From Candidatus Dojkabacteria bacterium (GTDB taxonomy: Bacteria > Patescibacteriota > Dojkabacteria > B142 > WJKM01): a stretch of DNA of 6,568 nt. The stretch lies in NCBI GenBank assembly GCA_020429465.1, contig JAGQLH010000074.1:1-6568 (forward strand), written 5' to 3'. A program made the position numbers and the translations under genes. Shown one piece after another: positions 1 through 5,121 of the stretch (its first letter is position 1; each line of letters begins with the position of its first letter). The notes beneath the pieces were generated by a model. The model had not been told where the DNA came from, did no database searches, and saw only the letters and a program-made list of their open reading frames with translations.

Positions 1-100
1 GCAGCCATGTCAGGAATTTTAAATAAGAGTTAAAGTAGTTTGAAGCGATCACAACATATTAAAAGTTTCCTTCACATATCTTGTGATAACCCCATGAGCA
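1..100. other. Ambiguous left edge: 3' end of a rightward gene or start of a leftward one
   Basis: Two readings are possible. (a) In the first forward frame the window opens with ten codons (AAMSGILNKS) and a TAA at 31-33, which could be the C-terminus of a rightward gene. (b) On the reverse strand an ATG at 8-6 reads off the left edge. It is preceded by a TAAAAT box (16-21) and, 17 bp further back, TTCAAA (39-44). The predicted transcription start would fall on or next to the ATG, giving a leaderless gene. Option (b) fits a leftward gene following the leftward terminator at 101-125. Too little sequence is present to identify a product either way. Confidence 0.25.
48..87. repeat. Imperfect 12-bp inverted repeat (operator-like or hairpin)
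   Basis: ATCACAACATAT (48-59) and ATATCTTGTGAT (76-87) are inverted copies matching at 11 of 12 positions, separated by 16 bases. There is no T-run on either side, so it is not a classical terminator. It lies just upstream of the possible leftward promoter at 16-44, where a regulator-binding dyad could sit. The TCACA/TGTGA halves face the opposite way from a CRP site, so no known regulator is assigned. Confidence 0.4.
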
Positions 101-125
101 AAAAGAAAAACCCAGTCCCTGGGTT
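101..125 (-). terminator. Rho-independent terminator of the leftward acetyltransferase operon
   Basis: AACCCAG (109-115) pairs with CTGGGTT (119-125) around a TCC loop, giving a perfect 7-bp stem. On the reverse strand the stem runs directly into a T-rich tract (the complement of the A-rich bases 101-110). There is no T-run on the forward side, so it acts leftward. It sits about 106 nt after the stop codon of the gene at 232-789. The 126-231 interval between them is AT-rich spacer in which I see nothing else beyond a small ATGTA/TACAT dyad at 136-148. Confidence 0.75.
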
Positions 126-231
126 CTGAAGTGCTATGTATTATACATGGAAGAATAAAAAATTTAAATGGTTAACCCTTACTTTTAATTTTCAACTACA
201 TGTATAAGCACGAAAATCTAGTACCACCCTA

Positions 232-789
232 CTAAATTGGACCCAACCCAATTTCTAAGACTTTTCCTTCATTCAAAAATTTTTCAGCCGCATCATTACG
301 TGCCTTAATAAAGATCTTATAGCCTTCCGACAACATCTCTTTCACTTCGTGCGTCTCGTATGCTTTATACCGCACTGGTTTAGTATATGATTGAAATCCA
401 CGATTTATCATCATAGTTTCAACTATTGGATTTTTAGTAGATGCAAAAATCATATCAACACCTCGCTCCTCAGATAACTGAATAAGCCTATCCGCCATCA
501 TCCTCCCAACCCCCCGACCTTGGTATTTGGTTTCTACAAGTAACCCAAAGAATGCCAGAGTCATCCCATTCCCCACTGTCTTTACCCCCCAATTCCCATC
601 AGCTATTAACAAATCTCCATCAAATACCATAGCTAGCATATCTGGTTTATTATAAGAATAATACCTATTTGCTTCATACACTTCTTTAAAATCAGGATAC
701 ATTTTGGTGTTGAGATCAAACATTTTTTCAACTTCCACTTGAGTCAACTCAAGTGGAGATTTAACAATGATTTTAAATTCTTGATCCAT
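232..789 (-). CDS. GNAT family N-acetyltransferase
   Basis: This 185-residue protein is a probable acetyl-CoA-dependent N-acyltransferase of the GCN5-related (GNAT) superfamily, acting in the cytoplasm; there is no signal peptide or membrane segment. The diagnostic acetyl-CoA pyrophosphate loop is QGRGVG at residues 90-95, after a beta strand (AFFGLLVE, 79-86) and before an alpha helix (96-109). The following strand DMIFAS (112-117) and the segment NPIVETMMINRGF (120-132) match the usual motif B region, where the Asn and the late RGF are typical. Residues 150-185 extend past the core and are charged. Length is normal for the family. The substrate cannot be read from the sequence; amino acids, polyamines, antibiotics and protein N-termini are all known GNAT substrates. 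It is the last gene of the leftward operon, 49 nt after its neighbour, with no Shine-Dalgarno before the ATG but a possible internal promoter in the gap. Confidence 0.88.
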   Translation of the reverse strand: MDQEFKIIVKSPLELTQVEVEKMFDLNTKMYPDFKEVYEANRYYSYNKPDMLAMVFDGDLLIADGNWGVKTVGNGMTLAFFGLLVETKYQGRGVGRMMADRLIQLSEERGVDMIFASTKNPIVETMMINRGFQSYTKPVRYKAYETHEVKEMLSEGYKIFIKARNDAAEKFLNEGKVLEIGLGPI

Positions 790-803
790 AACGGTACGTA
801 GTA

Positions 804-831
804 TTTATAGAACTAAAACTTGGGATAACAA
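804..831 (-). promoter_or_regulatory. Possible internal promoter for the acetyltransferase
   Basis: Reading leftward, TTGTTA (826-831) and TATAAA (804-809) are separated by 16 bp, matching 4/6 and 5/6 of the sigma-70 consensus. Initiation about 7 nt later would leave a leader of only about 8 nt before the ATG at 789. In a sequence this AT-rich such matches arise by chance, so the acetyltransferase may simply be read from the operon promoter. Confidence 0.3.
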
Positions 832-838
832 ACCATAA

Positions 839-1336
839 TTATCTCCCCTGAGCATAAAAGAGAGGCTCAATATGTCGCATATCATCAGTTGGCTCCTGAT
901 TGGATATAGACTCAATCATATTTCCCCCAGCAATATCTTCGAATGCAATTACCCATTTATCCCCGTGTTTATTAAATATACACCCAGGAAATAGCAAATG
1001 GTGATGCCACCCTTTGTTTTTAGAATTTAACTTCTTGGCTTTCTCGATAATCGCTTTTACCTGCCCCGAAGGCTCCACTGACGTCCCACCTTTTCTATCC
1101 TCTACCACTTGATCACCATGAAGCATCTTCAATAATTCTTTACCTATATTCATAAAAGGCACAGTCGAGTAGTTGATGTATGCTATTTGATCAGTTATAT
1201 TCTCAAGAATCAAAACAAATTTAGATGAAATATTAAACTGACAGTCAGGAGAAAGAATATGGAAATGCCAGTCCTTTGCCTTTTCAACAAAGTCATTAGC
1301 AAGTTTTTTTATTTGATCGAGGGTAACTTCTTTCAT
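839..1336 (-). CDS. Uncharacterised protein with duplicated WHxHxLxPxCxFN motif
   Basis: I do not recognise a named family. The 165-residue protein is an internal tandem duplication. Repeat 1 has W23-H24-F-H26-I-L28-S-P30-D-C32-Q-F34-N35 and repeat 2 has W110-H111-H-H113-L-L115-F-P117-G-C119-I-F121-N122, with identical spacing. Each is preceded by a helix containing EKAK (18-21 and 98-101) and followed by a beta strand ending in Glu-Asn/Asp (45-46 and 133-134). The conserved HxH plus Cys six residues later, present twice, look like metal ligands or a redox site; that is inference. There is no signal peptide, so it is probably cytoplasmic. It lies 4 nt after the cupin gene's stop codon and has the clearest Shine-Dalgarno in the window (AAAGG), so it is almost certainly co-translated with the cupin. 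Similar HHH...FP.C..N proteins occur, as far as I recall, as hypotheticals in candidate-phyla genomes. Confidence 0.85.
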   Translation of the reverse strand: MKEVTLDQIKKLANDFVEKAKDWHFHILSPDCQFNISSKFVLILENITDQIAYINYSTVPFMNIGKELLKMLHGDQVVEDRKGGTSVEPSGQVKAIIEKAKKLNSKNKGWHHHLLFPGCIFNKHGDKWVIAFEDIAGGNMIESISNQEPTDDMRHIEPLFYAQGR

Positions 1337-1340
1337 CTAG

Positions 1341-1688
1341 CTATACCTTTATTCGTACAAAATAGAATTCATTTTCTTCTTGACCTACAGCCTCAAATTT
1401 ATGAATTGCACCTGCTGGTATAATAATAACATCTTCTGGACCATATTCAACAACCTCATCCTCGCAATAGAATTTACCGTTCCCCTTCAAAACCACTCCT
1501 AATTCGTCATGATCATCATGGGAATGCCAGTCCCAGCATTGCCCAGGCTTCAAGAATCCTTTGGTCATTGCATCAATGTTATTCGTATGCAGATCTTCCT
1601 TAGTAGCTAGAGTTTTACGAGAACCAGGTAAATTATGCGTACCTTCCAGGGGAATATTTTGAATATGCTTTAGTTGAAATTTTTTCAT
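1341..1688 (-). CDS. Single-domain cupin protein
   Basis: This 115-residue protein is a small beta-barrel of the cupin superfamily. Cupin motif 1 is exact: G49-x5-H55-x-H57-x4-E62-x6-G69. Motif 2 is P91-x-G93-x2-H96, preceded by D86 and an Ile/Val strand. H55, H57, E62 and H96 are therefore the expected ligands for a divalent metal (Fe, Mn, Zn or Ni in the family). There is one domain only, no fused DNA-binding or enzyme domain and no signal peptide, so it is a cytoplasmic metal-cupin of unknown substrate: an isomerase, a dioxygenase or a sensor are all possible. It is the first gene of the leftward operon. The ATG at 1688 is abutted by an 8-bp palindrome GAGATCTC (1689-1696) that offers only a weak GAG for ribosome binding. 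The last codons carry the Shine-Dalgarno of the next gene. Confidence 0.92.
   Translation of the reverse strand: MKKFQLKHIQNIPLEGTHNLPGSRKTLATKEDLHTNNIDAMTKGFLKPGQCWDWHSHDDHDELGVVLKGNGKFYCEDEVVEYGPEDVIIIPAGAIHKFEAVGQEENEFYFVRIKV
1346..1350 (-). promoter_or_regulatory. Shine-Dalgarno AAAGG of the WHxH protein, inside the cupin gene's end
   Basis: On the reverse strand AAAGG lies 9 nt before the ATG at 1336. It is embedded in the final codons of the upstream cupin gene (stop at 1341-1343). This fixes the start codon and argues for translational coupling. It is the only convincing ribosome binding site seen in the window. Confidence 0.6.
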
Positions 1689-1717
1689 GAGATCTCAAAT
1701 GATCTAAACTTTTTTCA

Positions 1718-1746
1718 TTGAGCCACTGTCTAACACATTATATACT
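1718..1746 (+). promoter_or_regulatory. Promoter of the glycosyltransferase gene (divergent, rightward)
   Basis: TTGAGC (1718-1723) and TATACT (1741-1746) are 17 bp apart, matching 4/6 and 5/6 of the sigma-70 consensus. The expected start near 1753 gives a leader of about 29 nt with no Shine-Dalgarno before the ATG at 1782. The -10 overlaps by two bases the -10 of the opposing promoter. Confidence 0.5.
1737..1742 (-). promoter_or_regulatory. -10 element of the leftward cupin operon promoter
   Basis: On the reverse strand bases 1742-1737 read TATAAT, a perfect -10, in the 93-bp gap between divergent genes. I see no good -35 at 16-18 bp spacing. Transcription would start near 1730, about 42 nt before the cupin ATG. 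It shares bases with the forward -10 at 1741-1746, so the two promoters probably cannot be occupied at once. Confidence 0.5.
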
Positions 1747-1781
1747 GATACAGAGAATAGATGTAACCCTTCAATAATCAA

Positions 1782-2489
1782 ATGCTATCAATAGTAATTC
1801 CAACACTTAACGAAGAAAAGTACCTTCCAAATTTACTCAAAGATCTGTCAAAGCAAAGTTATAAAGATTTTGAAGTCATTGTATGTGATGGAGAATCAAC
1901 AGATACTACCGCATCAATTGCAGAAAATGCAGGCTGCATAACTGTCTCTAGCACGCAAAAATCACCGGCAGCACAAAGAAACTTTGGCGCATCAATTGCT
2001 CGTGGGGATACTCTTCTGTTTCTAGATGCTGACACCAGTATAGCTTCGAATTGCTTCCTTTCTGATATTCTTCAAGAATTTACCCAGAGAAACCTCTCTA
2101 TAGCTAGCTTCAAACTTCACTTTACCTCACCAGAACTTAAATATAGATTCCTTGAAAAAATATACGACTTACTAGAATTTTTAGGACGATTCACCCACCC
2201 ATCATGTCCTGGAGCTGGCATACTTGTATCGTACAAAATTCACAACAAGATCAATGGATTTAACGAACGCATGCTCGTGGGAGAAGACCATGAATATGCC
2301 CTTAGGGCATCCAAAGTGGGCAAAATAGGACGTACAAAATGTCATCCATTAAATACATCTGTACGCAGATTTGAGAAATACGGATTCTGGAGGGTGCTTA
2401 CGAAATGGTCCTACCTCCTTATTCGCTACATAATCTCTGGTAAATTAGAAAAGGAAGTGATTACATATACCTATGGAGAGCATTCATGA
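1782..2489 (+). CDS. Glycosyltransferase family 2 (GT-A fold)
   Basis: This 235-residue inverting-type glycosyltransferase is predicted to move a sugar from a nucleotide-sugar donor to an acceptor at the cytoplasmic face of the membrane. In order: nucleotide-binding strand IVIPTLNEE (4-12), DGESTDTT (36-43) with the uridine-contacting Asp, the metal-binding D82-A-D84, the acceptor loop around CPGAGI (142-147), GF near 159-160, and G167-E168-D169 with the probable catalytic Asp, followed by R195-R196-F197-E198. The RRFEKYG(F)WR stretch is common in single-domain GT2 proteins that modify lipids or envelope polymers. The end (210-218, SYLLIRYII) is hydrophobic but short, more a membrane-associating helix than a transmembrane anchor. 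Length is normal for a minimal GT2. Donor and acceptor cannot be read. The start follows a sigma-70-like promoter by about 29 nt without a Shine-Dalgarno. A membrane permease-like gene follows 105 nt later. Confidence 0.92.
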   Translation: MLSIVIPTLNEEKYLPNLLKDLSKQSYKDFEVIVCDGESTDTTASIAENAGCITVSSTQKSPAAQRNFGASIARGDTLLFLDADTSIASNCFLSDILQEFTQRNLSIASFKLHFTSPELKYRFLEKIYDLLEFLGRFTHPSCPGAGILVSYKIHNKINGFNERMLVGEDHEYALRASKVGKIGRTKCHPLNTSVRRFEKYGFWRVLTKWSYLLIRYIISGKLEKEVITYTYGEHS

Positions 2490-2568
2490 TGGCGCTGGTA
2501 AAAAACTTGCGTAATAAAAACAATAATGGAAGAATAAGATGTGATTATTATGTAAGCTACTAAACCCA

Positions 2569-2600
2569 TTGCATAATCAACACATTTTTATTCTATGCAA
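2569..2600 (+). repeat. Inverted repeat spanning the start codon of the membrane protein gene
   Basis: TTGCATA (2569-2575) and TATGCAA (2594-2600) form a perfect 7-bp dyad with an 18-base loop, and the second arm contains the ATG at 2595-2597. As RNA it could hide the start codon; as DNA it could be an operator. A 7-bp match at this spacing is not rare by chance. The rest of the 2490-2594 gap shows no convincing promoter, so the gene may be read from the glycosyltransferase promoter. Confidence 0.3.
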
Positions 2601-3797
2601 ACTCCTATGAAGATCCGAGCCTTCCTATGGTTATCAATCGATGCACTATACTCACTAATAAGTGGAATAACCTATGTACTCATCAGTTTCTTCATTTGGG
2701 AACAAAGTAACTCAATTAACCTAATCCTTTGGTTCAATGTCATCATATTCCTAACCTTGCTTTGTAATAGTTTCATATCTGGATTGTTTTCTGTTGTTGG
2801 TTCACCCAAGCTTAGTTACCTGTTGAGCATCACCTCATTCACAATCACCGCGTATTTTGTTTACACTCTCCAGGAAGAAACACATCATTACATTGTCTTT
2901 ATTTCAATCCTGATTGGTCTTGTTTACAGTTTTCTTTACACAGCCCGCCCCCTTATTAATAGAACATTAGTAGATAAAACCCACTTTATCTCTTACAATT
3001 CCATAAAACAAATACTCTTTTCAGTAATAAGTGTTAGCACTCCATTAATAATTAATTTAGGTTTACAGTTTAAGTCTTATACTGAGCTACTTTATATTTC
3101 AATGTTTGGCTTTTTTACACTATTACTACTTTCACTACTCTTTATACCAAAGACCAACCCTTCCCAGAGGATAATCATACATAAACTTCTTGCTAAATCA
3201 TTCACGAACAGTACAATCAAAAAGATCTCACATATTAAATTATCAAATGGAATTGCATATTCAATGGGATGGGGATTACTCAATATCCTTGTACTCGAAC
3301 AATTAGGAAGTGTTTCAAATTGGTCTTATATTTCAATTGCAGGAGCTATTGTTGGAATACTTATATCCTACAAACTGAAGTCTCTTGATATTAACAATAC
3401 CTCCCTTTCTCGAATGATCATATCTACTAGCGCTATGTGTTTTGCAGTATTACCCATTCTCTTGGTTGTAAATTTTACATTAGAACTCTTTATTATCTTC
3501 ATGCTTGCCAAAGTTGCATTTGAAAAAGTTACTAACATAATTTCTGAGAACTACATATACTCCATAGAATCTAAAGATCATCATTTTGAGGAGAAACAGA
3601 TCTCTTACCAAATTTTTAGCGATATTTTTATGTCACTAGGCCAGTTAGTACCGGTAGCTATTTTATTTATACTACCAGAATCTTTACTCTCAACTACTAC
3701 GCTAATTATTATGCTTACCCTTACAAGTCTAGCTCCCTACCTAACATCAAAATCATACTCAACCTACTTTCAGACGATACAAGGAATTGATGAATGA
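2595..3797 (+). CDS. Twelve-helix membrane protein, MFS transporter-like
   Basis: This 400-residue, strongly hydrophobic protein has about 12 predicted membrane helices: 11-35, 42-66, 73-92, 98-116, 137-157, 165-184, then 215-237, 244-260, 273-293, 296-313, 340-360 and 366-385. The 6+6 arrangement, with a basic cytoplasmic loop (185-214) between the halves, is the layout of major facilitator superfamily transporters, and the size is typical. I see no classical MFS GxxxDRxGRR signature in the 2-3 loop, so assignment rests on topology and the family may be divergent. Polar residues inside helices (D16, N48, N58, R118) could line a path. The substrate is unknown. Position after a glycosyltransferase suggests, but does not show, a role in exporting or importing a glycoconjugate or precursor. 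Met5 at 2607 is an alternative start; neither has a Shine-Dalgarno. Confidence 0.75.
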   Translation: MQTPMKIRAFLWLSIDALYSLISGITYVLISFFIWEQSNSINLILWFNVIIFLTLLCNSFISGLFSVVGSPKLSYLLSITSFTITAYFVYTLQEETHHYIVFISILIGLVYSFLYTARPLINRTLVDKTHFISYNSIKQILFSVISVSTPLIINLGLQFKSYTELLYISMFGFFTLLLLSLLFIPKTNPSQRIIIHKLLAKSFTNSTIKKISHIKLSNGIAYSMGWGLLNILVLEQLGSVSNWSYISIAGAIVGILISYKLKSLDINNTSLSRMIISTSAMCFAVLPILLVVNFTLELFIIFMLAKVAFEKVTNIISENYIYSIESKDHHFEEKQISYQIFSDIFMSLGQLVPVAILFILPESLLSTTTLIIMLTLTSLAPYLTSKSYSTYFQTIQGIDE

Positions 3798-3808
3798 CAT
3801 AATTCTAT

Positions 3809-3837
3809 TTGTGATCATTACCAATGGTGTTTATAAT
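3809..3837 (+). promoter_or_regulatory. Promoter of the VWA protein gene
   Basis: TTGTGA (3809-3814) and a perfect TATAAT (3832-3837) are exactly 17 bp apart, in the 63-bp gap after the membrane protein gene. Initiation near 3844 gives a leader of about 17 nt with no Shine-Dalgarno before the ATG at 3861. This marks the VWA gene as its own transcription unit. I see no terminator hairpin between it and the upstream gene, so read-through is also possible. Confidence 0.55.
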
Positions 3838-3860
3838 CAACTATCTATTACTTCATAACT

Positions 3861-5120
3861 ATGATTTCACATATAAACCAGAACGAAGTTTCTTACACTA
3901 CAAATCAAAATTCAGACAAGAGACGGTACCCTACTAAATTTATTATTGTAGCGATTGTAAGTGCATTCTTAATAGGTATAGCTTCCTGCTTCGGTCTTTG
4001 GAGTACTATGAACAAAAACACACCAACTTCTGTAATCCCCACCCCAACACAAACAGCTACAACACCTAGTCCACTTAGTAGCCCCACAGCTCAAGTAGAT
4101 GTATGCCAAAAAAGCTATGAAGAAATAATCACTTCTACTGAAGGTGACTACGGTGAATGTACACTTGAAGAACAAGATCTTTCTATTTGCAACGCAATCC
4201 AGGATAATCCAAACCAACAAAGCACACTTGCAATCGAATTAATTCTAGATTCATCAGGCTCAATGTCCGAATACATAGGAGGTCAAGAAAAAATGTCAGT
4301 AGCTAAATCAGTTCTAACTGATTTCATGCAAACTATACCTGAAGATGTTTTAGTTGGATTACGAGTATACGGACATAAAGGATCTAATCTTGAACAAGAT
4401 AAGAATTTATCCTGTTCTAGCTCAGAGCTACTCTACCCTATACAATCGCCAGATATCGAATCCTTCACGAATGCTATAAATTCGTTTGAAGCAACTGGCT
4501 GGACTCCAATCACTGACTCGCTCGAAGCTGCTGTGTCCGATTTCGATTCAATCAACGATCAAAATGCAACGAAAGTTATCTACTTAGTATCAGACGGAGT
4601 TGAAACATGTGATGGTAATCCTATTGCCACCGTAAACAAGCTTAAGGAAGAAGGATTCGATGTTGTGATTAACGTGGTTGGCTTTGGAGTTGATTCATTT
4701 GCAAGGGGACAATTAGAGGCAATTGCAAACATAAGTGGTGGTGAATACTATGATGCAAAAACTTCATCTGAGCTTTCTGCAGTATTTGACAAAAGCATCA
4801 ATGAATTGAGATCTGAATCTCAATATAAATTATGTGTTAAACGTGAAGAACAACAATTTAGACTCGCAAATGTACGGGAATTTCAACAATACTCGCTTTG
4901 TGTTCAGCGTATAGCTTCTCGTGAACGACTCGATGCCCAAGCTCTCATTTCAGACTATACTGACACACTAACAGACACATGTATTGAAACTATGCGAGAT
5001 CTAGTAACCTCCCGTGAAGACTATATTGTAGAACAATCAGAAACTAGATACGACTTAGATAATATTATAACTGAGAGTAAAATTAGAGAAACTGCAAACA
5101 CTGAGCTGGTAATTAATTAA
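3861..5120 (+). CDS. Surface-anchored von Willebrand factor A domain protein
   Basis: This 419-residue protein is predicted to sit outside the membrane and bind a ligand through a metal-dependent VWA domain. N-terminal residues 1-26 are polar and basic (KRRYPTK). Residues 27-47 are a hydrophobic segment that ends in IASC43, a lipobox-like sequence, so it is either a signal anchor or a lipoprotein. A Pro/Thr/Ser-rich linker (53-77) leads to a Cys-containing segment (C82, C100, C110). The VWA domain spans about 122-313 with an intact MIDAS: D130-S132-S134, T215 in GWTPITDSL, and D245 in SDGVETC. RVYGHKG (168-174) and the Cys pair C185/C250 are typical of this bacterial VWA subgroup. After 315 comes a charged, helical region holding two YxLCVxR units (322-328, 344-350) and C374. 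It has its own promoter and converges on the subtilase gene with one base between stop codons. The ligand is unknown. Confidence 0.9.
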   Translation: MISHINQNEVSYTTNQNSDKRRYPTKFIIVAIVSAFLIGIASCFGLWSTMNKNTPTSVIPTPTQTATTPSPLSSPTAQVDVCQKSYEEIITSTEGDYGECTLEEQDLSICNAIQDNPNQQSTLAIELILDSSGSMSEYIGGQEKMSVAKSVLTDFMQTIPEDVLVGLRVYGHKGSNLEQDKNLSCSSSELLYPIQSPDIESFTNAINSFEATGWTPITDSLEAAVSDFDSINDQNATKVIYLVSDGVETCDGNPIATVNKLKEEGFDVVINVVGFGVDSFARGQLEAIANISGGEYYDAKTSSELSAVFDKSINELRSESQYKLCVKREEQQFRLANVREFQQYSLCVQRIASRERLDAQALISDYTDTLTDTCIETMRDLVTSREDYIVEQSETRYDLDNIITESKIRETANTELVIN

Positions 5121-5121
5121 C

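Noticed and set aside
48..87. CRP/FNR-type binding site
   Set aside because: The half-sites are TCACA...TGTGA, the inverse orientation of TGTGA-N6-TCACA, and the spacing is far too long.
2486..2563. 25-codon frame overlapping the glycosyltransferase stop as ATGA
   Set aside because: The ATGA overlap hints at coupling, but the peptide is short and Asn/Lys-rich, without a ribosome binding site or recognisable pattern; chance is the simpler explanation.
3092..3283. Reverse-strand open frame inside the membrane protein gene
   Set aside because: It is antisense to hydrophobic codons of a clear gene; composition and lack of start signals mark it as a shadow.
1782..3797. Recoded TGA (glycine code as in Gracilibacteria or SR1)
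   Set aside because: All genes are complete without internal TGA, and the two TGA codons sit at natural protein ends; reading through adds only short meaningless tails.
3905..4220. Two reverse-strand open frames opposite the VWA gene's anchor and linker
   Set aside because: They are antisense to the signal anchor and the Pro/Thr linker; such low-complexity codons leave open frames on the other strand.
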